A DNA stretch of 64,000 nucleotides, taken from positions 1,922,001 to 1,986,000 of the forward strand of contig NZ_CP045740.1 of NCBI RefSeq assembly GCF_009650765.1, in the 5' to 3' direction. The notes beneath the pieces were generated by a model that saw only the letters and a program-made list of their open reading frames with translations, was not told where the DNA came from and ran no database searches. Source of the stretch: Streptomyces sp. SUK 48. Its GTDB lineage: Bacteria; Actinomycetota; Actinomycetes; Streptomycetales; Streptomycetaceae. Below are positions 13,427 to 20,777 of this stretch, piece by piece. The position numbers and the translations under genes are program-made. How positions within the stretch are numbered: the first letter of the stretch is position 1; every line of letters begins with the position of its first letter.

Positions 13427-14786
13427 CACTCCCGTCGCCGGGGATATGGGGGCCGCCGCCGTTACCCGGGAACCAGGGGAAGCCATCGTCGGCGCGCGGG
13501 CCCGGGCCGTTCGCCGGCCGGGGCCCGGCGCCGTTCCGCTGCGGGCCGTCGCCCCGCTCCCCGTCCCCGTGCTCCGCCTTCTCCCCCTGCTCTGCCTTCT
13601 CGCCCTTCTCCTCCTTGGGTGTCACCCGCCGGTGCGCCCCATGGCCGCCCCACGCGGGCCCCCGCAGCCGCGAGGTGACGTCCTCCGGCGGCAGGAAGCG
13701 CGACCAGCGTTCGGGGAACTCGGAGGGCATGTCCGGGTCGTCGGGGTCGTCGGGGTCGTCAGGGTTGTCGGGGTCGTACGGGAGGTTCTCCCGCGCCGCC
13801 GTGGCCCGGGCGACGTACTCGGCGACCTGCGCGTGCCGCACCCGCTCGTTGGCCTCGCGCGCGGCGGCCGTCGCGGCGGCCGGCCAGACCCGGTCGATCG
13901 CGGCGTTGACCGCCGCGCCGACCAGCACGGCGAAGGCGGACACCCCGATCCAGAGCATGACGGCGACGGACGCGGCCAGGGAGCCGTAGATCGTGGCGCC
14001 CTCGATGGTGTGCACGAGGTAGATGCGCAGCAGGAAGCTGCCGAGGACCCACATCGCGAGGGCGACCAGCGCGCCGGGCACGTCCTCGATCCAGGGCGAG
14101 CGCACCGGCACGGACACGTGGTAGAGCGTGGTCAGGAAGACGATGGACAGGACGATGACGACCGGCCAGTACAGGACCTGTACGACCGTCTCCGACCAGG
14201 GCACCACCCGGACCACCGCGTCCGGGCCCGCGACCATCAGCGGCAGCGCCACCGAGCCGATCAGCAGGGCCACGATGAAGAGGACGAAGGACATGATCCG
14301 GGTGCGCACGATGCCCCGGACGCCGTCGAGGCCGTACATGACGGTGATGGTGTCGATGAAGACGTTCACCGCGCGGGACCCCGACCACAGGGCGAACAGG
14401 AAGCCGAGGGAGATGACGTCGGGCCGGCCGCCCTTGATGACGTCGTGCAGGATCGGTTCGGTGATCTCCTTGACGCCCTTGTCGGACAGGACGGTCCGGG
14501 AGGCTTCCAGGAGGTTGGTCTCCAGGCTGCCGATGGTGTGCGCGCCGGTCCAGGTGTCGACGTAGGCGAGCAGCCCGATGAGGCAGAGCAGCAGCGGGGG
14601 CACCGACAGCAGGGTGAAGAACGCGGCCTCGGCGGCGAGGCCGAGGATGCGGTACTCCATGCAGGAGTTGACGGTGTCCTTGAGCAGCAGCCAGGCGGTC
14701 CTGCGCTTGGATACGTTCCGGTAGAGAGCGCGGGCCCGGTGGAGCCGTCCGGCCGACCGTTCGGGGGAATCACTTGCTGGCTGCAC
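13401..14786 (-). CDS. YihY/BrkB-family integral membrane protein
   Basis: A 461-residue membrane protein. About six hydrophobic helices lie between residues 50 and 310 (AAFFTLLSVPPLLLCLIGLLA, IMSFVLFIVALLIGSVALPL, VLYWPVVIVLSIVFLTTLYHV, ALVALAMWVLGSFLL, VAVMLWIGVSAFAVLVGAAVNAAI), with the family segments CMEYRILGLAAEAAFFTLLS and FALWSGSRAVNVFIDTI. The C-terminal 130 residues are cytoplasmic and low-complexity, with an acidic DPDDPDDPDDPD run coded by a GTC-GGG repeat, then a KEEKGEKAEQGEKAEHGD segment. GTG at 14786 was chosen because upstream residues have no similarity. The family was once called ribonuclease BN; its function in actinobacteria is not established. It diverges from the acyl-CoA dehydrogenase gene. 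Confidence 0.88.
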   Translation of the reverse strand: MQPASDSPERSAGRLHRARALYRNVSKRRTAWLLLKDTVNSCMEYRILGLAAEAAFFTLLSVPPLLLCLIGLLAYVDTWTGAHTIGSLETNLLEASRTVLSDKGVKEITEPILHDVIKGGRPDVISLGFLFALWSGSRAVNVFIDTITVMYGLDGVRGIVRTRIMSFVLFIVALLIGSVALPLMVAGPDAVVRVVPWSETVVQVLYWPVVIVLSIVFLTTLYHVSVPVRSPWIEDVPGALVALAMWVLGSFLLRIYLVHTIEGATIYGSLAASVAVMLWIGVSAFAVLVGAAVNAAIDRVWPAAATAAAREANERVRHAQVAEYVARATAARENLPYDPDNPDDPDDPDDPDMPSEFPERWSRFLPPEDVTSRLRGPAWGGHGAHRRVTPKEEKGEKAEQGEKAEHGDGERGDGPQRNGAGPRPANGPGPRADDGFPWFPGNGGGPHIPGDGSGENPYRQW

Positions 14787-14950
14787 GACCCAAAGGTATC
14801 CGCAGCGAGCGCCCCTCCTCACCTCACGGGGCGTTCCGTCGGGCGCCCGCGCACGACCCGCACCCGGCTGTCCCGTTTCCTCCCGTCGCCCGGCCACCCT
14901 GTGTCACCCTGGAGGCCCGCATCGCCGCCGTTCCGGGTAGGTTCGCAAGC

Positions 14951-16639
14951 ATGGCAGGCTTCTCCACCCACACCGTGACGAACCAGCCGCCCCCACTGGC
15001 CGGCCACGACCTCTTCGCCACCGACCGCGCGCTGGTGGACGCCGTCGATCGGCACACACCGGACGAGCTGCGCGGCGAGGTGCGCGCGGAGCTGTCCGCG
15101 CTGGGGCGGGCCGGGGGTTCGGCGCAGCTCCAGGAGTGGAGCAGACAGGCGGACGAGCAGCCGCCCCGCCTGCGCACCCATGACCGGTACGGCCACCGGA
15201 TCGACGAGGTGGAGTTCCACCCGGCCTGGCACCGGCTGCTCGGCAAGGGCGTCTCGGCCGGGCTGACCGGCGCCTGGACCCGGCCCGCCGGCCATGTGCG
15301 CAGGGCGGCCGGGTTCCTGCTCTGGACCCAGGTCGAGGCGGGCACCTGCTGTCCGCTGTCCATGACCCACGCGGCCGTGCCCGCGCTGCGCGCCGATCCC
15401 GCGCTCGCCGCGCTCTGGGAGCCGCGGGTGACCTCCACGGTGTACGACCCCGAGCTGCGGCCCGCCGCGCGCAAGCCCGGCGCGCTGTTCGGGATGGGCC
15501 TGACCGAGAAGCAGGGCGGCAGCGACCTGCGCGCGAACAGCACGCTGGCCCGTCCGCTCGCCCAGGAGGGCGCCTACGCGCTCACCGGGCACAAGTGGTT
15601 CTGCTCCGCCCCGATGTCGGACGCCTTCCTGGTGCTGGCGCAGGCGTCCGAGGGCCTGACCTGCTTCCTGGTGCCGCGCGTCCTGGACGACGGCACGCGC
15701 AATGTGTTCCTGCTCCAGCGGCTCAAGGACAAGCTGGGCAACCGCTCCAACGCCTCCGCCGAGGTCGAGTTCGACGGCACCTGGGCGCGCCGGGTCGGCG
15801 AGGAGGGGCGCGGGGTGCGCGCCGTCATCGGGATGGTCGCGGCGAGCCGGCTGGACTGCGTGCTCGGCTCGGCGGGCCTGATGCGGCAGGCGGTGGCGCA
15901 GGCGGTGCACCACTGCGCGTACCGCGAGGCGTTCGGCGGGCGGCTGCTGGACAAGCCGCTGATGCGCACGGTGCTCGCGGACCTCGCGCTGGAGTCGGAG
16001 GCGGCGACCGCGCTGGCGCTGCGGCTGGCGGCGGCGTACGACGACGGGAGCGAGCGGGAGCGCGCCTTCCTGCGGCTCGCGGTGCCGGCCGCCAAGTACT
16101 GGATCACCAAGCGGTGCGCGCCCCTGGTGGTCGAGGCCGCCGAGTGCCTGGGCGGCAACGGGTACGTGGAAGAGTCGGGGATGCCCCGGCTGGTGCGCGA
16201 GTCGCCGCTCAACTCCGTGTGGGAGGGCGCCGGGAACGTGCAGGCGCTCGATGTGCTGCGGGCGCTGCAACGGGAGCCGGCGGCGCTGGACGCGTGTCTG
16301 ACCGAGATCGGGCGGGCGCACGGCGCCGACCACCGGCTGGACCGCGCGGTGAAGGACCTGTTCACCGAACTCGCCGATCTGGAGGGCGCGGAGGGCCGGG
16401 CGCGGCGGCTGGCAGAGCGGCTCGCGGTGGTGCTCCAGGGCTCCCTGCTGGTGCGGCACGCGCCGCCGGCGGTCGCGGACGCCTTCTGCGCCTCCCGGCT
16501 CGGCGGCGACCACGGCGGCACCTTCGGCACGCTGCCGGGGGCCTGGATCTGGCGTCGGTGGTGGAGCGGGCGCGGCCGGTCGCCTGAATCACCGTGGCCG
16601 CTCGCGGACTTCGGCGCTCTGGCCGAAATGCGCCGGTGA
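14951..16639 (+). CDS. AidB-like acyl-CoA dehydrogenase family protein with shifted 3' end
   Basis: A 562-residue FAD-dependent acyl-CoA dehydrogenase-type protein of the AidB/isovaleryl branch: FGMGLTEKQGGSDLRANSTLA, GHKWFCSAPMSDAFLVLAQ, RLKDKLGNRSNASAEVEFDG and LGGNGYVEESGMPRLVRE are the family signatures; R in MPRLVRESPLNSVWEGAGNV replaces the usual catalytic Glu area as in AidB. The ATG at 14951 begins MAGFSTHTVTNQPPPL, a typical start. After TFGTLPG the frame reads AWIWRRWWSG, while one frame over at the GGGGG run (16537-16541) it would read GLDLASVVERARPVA with a stop at 16585-16587, the expected tail. A one-base loss near 16540 is therefore likely, by sequencing error or mutation; only the last 15 or so residues change. 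Confidence 0.88.
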   Translation: MAGFSTHTVTNQPPPLAGHDLFATDRALVDAVDRHTPDELRGEVRAELSALGRAGGSAQLQEWSRQADEQPPRLRTHDRYGHRIDEVEFHPAWHRLLGKGVSAGLTGAWTRPAGHVRRAAGFLLWTQVEAGTCCPLSMTHAAVPALRADPALAALWEPRVTSTVYDPELRPAARKPGALFGMGLTEKQGGSDLRANSTLARPLAQEGAYALTGHKWFCSAPMSDAFLVLAQASEGLTCFLVPRVLDDGTRNVFLLQRLKDKLGNRSNASAEVEFDGTWARRVGEEGRGVRAVIGMVAASRLDCVLGSAGLMRQAVAQAVHHCAYREAFGGRLLDKPLMRTVLADLALESEAATALALRLAAAYDDGSERERAFLRLAVPAAKYWITKRCAPLVVEAAECLGGNGYVEESGMPRLVRESPLNSVWEGAGNVQALDVLRALQREPAALDACLTEIGRAHGADHRLDRAVKDLFTELADLEGAEGRARRLAERLAVVLQGSLLVRHAPPAVADAFCASRLGGDHGGTFGTLPGAWIWRRWWSGRGRSPESPWPLADFGALAEMRR

Positions 16640-16645
16640 CCGGCC

Positions 16646-16679
16646 GGGGGTGGTGCCGCGCCGACACGGCACCACCCCC
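16646..16679. terminator. Perfect 13-bp hairpin after the acyl-CoA dehydrogenase gene
   Basis: GGGGGTGGTGCCG at 16646-16658 pairs perfectly with CGGCACCACCCCC at 16667-16679 over an 8-nt loop. It lies 7 bp after the annotated stop. A factor-independent terminator without T run, common in Streptomyces. Confidence 0.75.
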
Positions 16680-16916
16680 GCCACCCGGGCCATGTGCGGC
16701 CCGTGGACGCCACGCGGGGCGTACTGGTCAAGTCTCGACCGGGAGGCGGCGGTTCACCAGGGTTGCAGGGGGTTGCAACTCGTCGGCGCACCTGCGCGAA
16801 GTCTGTGCCTCCGGCCTGCCCGGCCCGGCAGTATGTGAGGGACGACCGGCCGAAAAGCGCTCTTCGGGCGGCTGGAAGAATGTGTACGACCCTCTTCTCC
16901 GGGAGGAGAACCCCTG

Positions 16917-18224
16917 GTGAACCCGCCGATGAACGTGGCGCGCCTGGCCGCCGTGGACGCGACGCGGGCGGCACGGGTGCTGAGCGAGGTGCGCGAGGCC
17001 GCGCTCGCCGGGCAGCGTGTGCCGCTCGCGCCGCGGCCGGTGATCGAGCAGTCCTGGGGGCGGATGCTGCGCGGCGGCGTCGACCCGGACCGCGACGTCA
17101 GATCCGGGCTGCTGCCCGCGGACGAGGTGCGCAGACGGCGCGAGGAGTCGCCGCTGCGGCATGTGCTGCCGGTGCTGCGCGAGGGGCTGCTTTCGGTCGC
17201 GGACGTCGCCCAGCACATCATGGTCGTCGCCGACGCGGACGGGCGGGTGCTGTGGCGTGAGGGGTCGCCGCCGGTGCTGCGCAAGGCGGACGCGCTCGGG
17301 TTCGAACTGGGCGCGGACTGGCGGGAGGACGTCGTCGGCACCAACGGGGTGGGCACCCCGGCGGTCGTCCGGCGGCCGGTCCAGGTGTTCGCCGCCGAGC
17401 ACTTCGTCCGGTCGCACACCTCCTGGACGTGCACGGGGGCGCCGATCACGGATCCGCGGGACGGCCGGCTGCTCGGCGTGGTGGATGTGAGCGGCCCGCT
17501 GGAGACCATGCATCCGGCCACCCTCTCCTGGGTGGACGCGGTGGCGAAGCTCGCCGAGGCCCGGCTGCGGGAGCTGCATCTGGGCTCGCTGGAGCGGCTG
17601 CGGGCGATCGCGGCACCGGTGCTGGCCCGGCTGGACGGGCGGGCGCTGGTGGTGGACCGGGACGGCTGGACGGCGGCGGTGACCGGGATGCCGTACCTGG
17701 GGCGGGTGGCGCTGCCCAAGTCGCTGGTGCCGGGCCGCCGGTGGCTGCCCTCGCTCGGCTGGTGCGCGGCGGAACCGCTCGGCGGGGGCTGGCTGCTGCG
17801 CGCCGACGGGGAGCCGGGTACGGCGGCCGCCTCCCGCGTCGTACTGGACCTGTCCCGGCCGGAGCGCGCCGCGGTGACCGTGTCGGCGTCCGGCCCGGGG
17901 GGCGCCTGGTCGCGGGAACTGAGCCCGCGCCACGCCGAGTTGCTGTTCCTGCTGACCGAACACCCGGACGGGCGGGGGGCGGCGGAGCTGGCCGGGGACC
18001 TCTTCCAGGACCCGTCACGCACGGTGACGGTGCGGGCGGAGATGTCGCGTATCCGGCGCTATCTCGGGGGACTTCTCCAGCATCGGCCGTATCGTTTCTC
18101 TGATGCGGCCGACGTCGAGGTCGTCCTCCCCGAGGACCCCCGTGACCTGCTGCCCCGTTCCACCGCGGCGGTGGTGGCGCACCGGCGGACGGCCCCGCCG
18201 GCCAAGCGGCCGCGACCCGCGTGA
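16917..18224 (+). CDS. GAF-domain transcriptional regulator
   Basis: A 435-residue cytosolic protein. The N-terminal part (IEQSWGRMLRGGVDPD, then VLREGLLSVADVAQHIMVVADADGRVLWREG and GTNGVGTPAVVRRPVQVFAAEHF) is the sensor pattern of AcoR-type and related regulators, with a GAF fold that usually binds a small ligand. No AAA+ domain or Fis helix follows; instead the last 130 residues (LSPRHAELLFLLTEHPDGRGAAELAGDLFQD...VRAEMSRIRRYLGGLL) look like a winged-helix DNA-binding segment. The GTG at 16917 follows GGGAGGAG. In other actinobacteria this architecture often sits near acetoin or aldehyde dehydrogenase genes; here no such gene adjoins, so the target is unknown. Confidence 0.82.
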   Translation: MNPPMNVARLAAVDATRAARVLSEVREAALAGQRVPLAPRPVIEQSWGRMLRGGVDPDRDVRSGLLPADEVRRRREESPLRHVLPVLREGLLSVADVAQHIMVVADADGRVLWREGSPPVLRKADALGFELGADWREDVVGTNGVGTPAVVRRPVQVFAAEHFVRSHTSWTCTGAPITDPRDGRLLGVVDVSGPLETMHPATLSWVDAVAKLAEARLRELHLGSLERLRAIAAPVLARLDGRALVVDRDGWTAAVTGMPYLGRVALPKSLVPGRRWLPSLGWCAAEPLGGGWLLRADGEPGTAAASRVVLDLSRPERAAVTVSASGPGGAWSRELSPRHAELLFLLTEHPDGRGAAELAGDLFQDPSRTVTVRAEMSRIRRYLGGLLQHRPYRFSDAADVEVVLPEDPRDLLPRSTAAVVAHRRTAPPAKRPRPA

Positions 18225-18425
18225 CGGCGGGGGCACGGGGCTTCCGACGTGACTTCCGGGTATTTGCGGGGTCTTCGCCCTGCGCGGACCGTTACTGCCG
18301 TAGCATCCCCTACGGGCCCGACCGCGGTGTCAACGCAACGATCGGCGGGCGCAGTTGACCCGCCTCGGCCGGGGGCCGGGGGGACGGCGCGCGCCGGAGC
18401 GAAAGGGCCCTGAAGAGGGGACGAC

Positions 18426-19760
18426 ATGAAGCAACGCGGCAGACATCGTCGGCGCAGGCGGGGCGCGGCCCTGCGCGCCGCGCTGACCGGGACCGCGCTG
18501 GCGCTGACCGCGGCCGCCACCCTGATCAGCACCTCCCAGGCGCAGGTCACCGAGCGCCCCGGCGCGCTCAAGCCGCTCACCTCCCCCGCGGACACCGGCC
18601 GGCTGCGGCTGCGCGAGAGCCTGGTGCCCGCGCGCACCCTGGACACCCTGGCCGCCTCGATGGGCCGGCCGGTCGGCATGGACACCGTGCTGGCCGACAC
18701 CGACCGCACCCTGCGCGAGGGATCCGGCTGCGACGACACCGACCGCGCCTCGCTGCCGGTGGCGCCCTCGCCCAGCCGCGCCTGGTGCTGGGACCCGGCC
18801 GACACCGGTGCCGCGGGCTGGCGGCCCGCCTCGGTGACCACGTCCGGGGACGCCGGCGACGGCGCGGTGCGGGGCACCCACCGGGTGGTCCTCAGCGGCT
18901 GGACCCACAGCACCCGCACCGGCCCGAGCGCCGAGCGGGGCCTCGCCCGGGTCGCCTTCGTGGACGCCGACGATCCGGACCGCCCCGTCTACCGCTGGGT
19001 GCTGCTGGTGGTGCCGGTGGACGGGGGCCGCGACTACCGGGGCCTGGGCTCCCGGGTCTCCTCCATGGTCTGGTACCGGGACAAGCTGCTGGTCACCGCC
19101 GGCCGGGGCGGCTCCGCCGCGCTCTATGTGTACGACCTCGGCCGGATCGAGCGCGCCACCGTCGACGGGCCCGCGATCGGCCGGGTGCGCGGCGGCTGGT
19201 CCGCCGACGGGTACGGCTATGTGATGCCCGCGATCGGCAGCTACCGCTACACCGCGGGCCGCTGCTCCGCCGACGGGCCGCCCTGCCCGAGCGCGCTCGC
19301 CCTGGACGCGGGCACGGCACCGGCCGGCCTGGTCGCCGCGGAGTGGACCTCCCCCGGCAGTGAGCGCCCCGCGCGGCTGTGGCGGTACGCGTTCAGCACC
19401 GACCCGCGCCGCGCCGGGCTGCTCGCCACCGACGCGGAGGGCCGGGCGGAGGCGGTGGAGGAGTACCGGACGAAGGTGACCGGCATCCGGGGCGTCCTGT
19501 CGTACCGGGCGCCCGGCGCCCCGCGCACGTCCTGGTATGTGGGACGGCTGCCCGGTTCGCAAGACGGGCACGGGGGGCTGTGGCGGCAGGACACCCGGGG
19601 CGCGAAGGCGGCTCGGTGCGGCGCGGACGCCACCCACCGCTGCTGGGCCGAGTCCGCGGGCTCCCTGTCGTACGACGGGGAGACCGGTGACGTGTGGTCG
19701 CTGTCCGACCGGATGCTGTTCACGGTGCCGCTGACGGAACTGGACCGGTCGCTGGGCTGA
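18426..19760 (+). CDS. Secreted protein of unknown function
   Basis: A 444-residue protein with an arginine-rich N-terminus (MKQRGRHRRRRRGAALRAAL) and a hydrophobic signal segment ALTGTALALTAAATLI, so probably exported. The mature part has several short beta-rich modules with WYRDKLLVTAGRGGSAALYVYDLG and GGWSADGYGYVMPAIGSYRY, suggesting a propeller or lectin-like fold, and six cysteines in the second half and N-terminal region. I do not recognise a family with a known activity. The ATG at 18426 follows GAGGGGACGAC. A 6-bp inverted repeat (CCGTAG...CTACGG, 18298-18315) lies 111 bp upstream. It stands alone as a transcription unit. Confidence 0.8.
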   Translation: MKQRGRHRRRRRGAALRAALTGTALALTAAATLISTSQAQVTERPGALKPLTSPADTGRLRLRESLVPARTLDTLAASMGRPVGMDTVLADTDRTLREGSGCDDTDRASLPVAPSPSRAWCWDPADTGAAGWRPASVTTSGDAGDGAVRGTHRVVLSGWTHSTRTGPSAERGLARVAFVDADDPDRPVYRWVLLVVPVDGGRDYRGLGSRVSSMVWYRDKLLVTAGRGGSAALYVYDLGRIERATVDGPAIGRVRGGWSADGYGYVMPAIGSYRYTAGRCSADGPPCPSALALDAGTAPAGLVAAEWTSPGSERPARLWRYAFSTDPRRAGLLATDAEGRAEAVEEYRTKVTGIRGVLSYRAPGAPRTSWYVGRLPGSQDGHGGLWRQDTRGAKAARCGADATHRCWAESAGSLSYDGETGDVWSLSDRMLFTVPLTELDRSLG

Positions 19761-19846
19761 GCCGCCGGGCTCCGCCCCGGCCCGGCCTCGTGCCAAGGGG
19801 GCCGGTCGATCGACAGACACCCGGGCGGGATGATTCTCTGGCCCGC

Positions 19847-20419
19847 ATGAGCAGCGTCCCTGTCACCACCTGGTACCTGGAGCAGACGTCCCCGGCCGAT
19901 CTGCTGCCCGCCGCCGCGCCCGAGGACGAGGTGCGGATCGTACGGGCCGAGGTGCCCTCCCCCGAGTTCAACCGCTTCCTCTACACGGCCGTCGGCGGGG
20001 ACATCCGCTGGACCGACCGGCTGGGCTGGCCGTACGCGCGCTGGCAGGAGCTGCTGGAGGGGCCCGGTGTCGAGACCTGGGTGGCGTACGACCGCGGCAC
20101 GCCGGCCGGCTTCCTGGAGCTGGCGGCGCAGGACGAGGGCGCCGTGGAGATCCTCTACTTCGGGCTGCTCCCCGCCTTCCGCGGCCGCGGCATCGGCGGG
20201 CATCTGCTGGCCCGGGGCACCGCGCGCGCCTGGGACCTCGCCGAGCGCTGGCCGGGGCTGGCGCCGACGAAGCGGGTATGGCTGCACACGTGCGACAAGG
20301 ACGGCGAGTTCGCCATGGCCAACTACCAGCGGCGCGGCTTCACGCTGTACGACACCCGGGTGGAGCTGGAGCCGGAGGTGTCCGACCCGGGCCCCTGGCC
20401 GGGTGCGTACCCTGCCTGA
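19847..20419 (+). CDS. GNAT-family N-acetyltransferase
   Basis: A 190-residue protein with the acetyl-CoA-binding pyrophosphate loop in LLPAFRGRGIGGHLLARG (about residues 106-123, RGRGIG), preceded by GAVEILYFG and followed by the N/Y-containing end GEFAMANYQRRGFTLYDTRVE, the standard GNAT layout. The ATG at 19847 is supported by GGCGGGATGATTC upstream only weakly. The acceptor is unknown. It precedes the sulfur block but a strong hairpin at 20460-20492 separates them. Confidence 0.88.
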   Translation: MSSVPVTTWYLEQTSPADLLPAAAPEDEVRIVRAEVPSPEFNRFLYTAVGGDIRWTDRLGWPYARWQELLEGPGVETWVAYDRGTPAGFLELAAQDEGAVEILYFGLLPAFRGRGIGGHLLARGTARAWDLAERWPGLAPTKRVWLHTCDKDGEFAMANYQRRGFTLYDTRVELEPEVSDPGPWPGAYPA

Positions 20420-20459
20420 CCTGCCCGGACAAGCCTCCCCGCGACGCATGTGAGGCAAC

Positions 20460-20492
20460 ACACCCTTGTCCCGCGATGCGAGACAAGGGTGT
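20460..20492. terminator. Perfect 11-bp hairpin between the acetyltransferase gene and the sulfur block
   Basis: ACACCCTTGTC at 20460-20470 pairs perfectly with GACAAGGGTGT at 20482-20492 over an 11-nt loop. It is 40 bp after the acetyltransferase stop and 55 bp before the leader-peptide start, so it most likely ends the upstream transcript. An operator role is possible because it is close to the promoter region of the sulfur block. Confidence 0.6.
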
Positions 20493-20509
20493 CCACATGA
20501 TGGAAGAAG

Positions 20510-20524
20510 CTGGACTCTGTCCAG
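20510..20524. promoter_or_regulatory. Palindrome in the promoter region of the sulfur block
   Basis: CTGGAC-TCT-GTCCAG is a perfect 6-3-6 palindrome located 23 bp before the leader-peptide ATG. Its place between the hairpin and the leader suggests a regulator binding site or part of the promoter. No known Streptomyces consensus is claimed. Confidence 0.35.
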
Positions 20525-20546
20525 ATCGCCGTGACACGCTGCCGTC

Positions 20547-20630
20547 ATGCCTGGAACTGGAATTGCCTTGGTGAGTCGGCGGCACGTCGACCTCGGCCGC
20601 ATGTCCAGCGCCATCTGTCCGGCGAGCTGA
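20547..20630 (+). CDS. Putative leader peptide of the sulfur assimilation operon
   Basis: A 27-residue open frame: MPGTGIALV followed by SRRHVDLGRMSSAICPAS and TGA. The SRRHVDL...SA.C pattern is, from memory, the short putative leader peptide found upstream of sulfite reductase and other sulfur genes in actinobacteria. A single Cys four codons before the stop fits sensing of charged tRNA-Cys or ribosome stalling, which would control the downstream reductase gene 147 bp away. A small hairpin TGCGC-TTTT-GCGCA at 20702-20715 lies in that leader RNA. The attenuation mechanism is inference; the peptide itself is well supported by conservation recalled and position. Confidence 0.75.
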   Translation: MPGTGIALVSRRHVDLGRMSSAICPAS

Positions 20631-20777
20631 CTCTTACAGCACCCCGTTCCCCCTCCCCGCTCGACCGCTGCCCGCACCCGGCCCCCATCCCCCGCCGTGT
20701 GTGCGCTTTTGCGCAGGTCAGAGCCATTTCAACGCCGCTTCTCCCTGTCCGCAGCCTGTCCGAAGGACGTAGTAACC

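Noticed and set aside
13739..13772. Short GTC-GGG tandem repeat as an independent regulatory repeat
   Set aside because: It is inside the coding sequence of the BrkB-type protein and simply encodes the acidic DPDDPDDPDD run.
20498..20574. MMEEAGLCPDRR... as the leader peptide
   Set aside because: It overlaps the SRRHVDL-type leader in another frame; only the latter matches the recurrent actinobacterial pattern.
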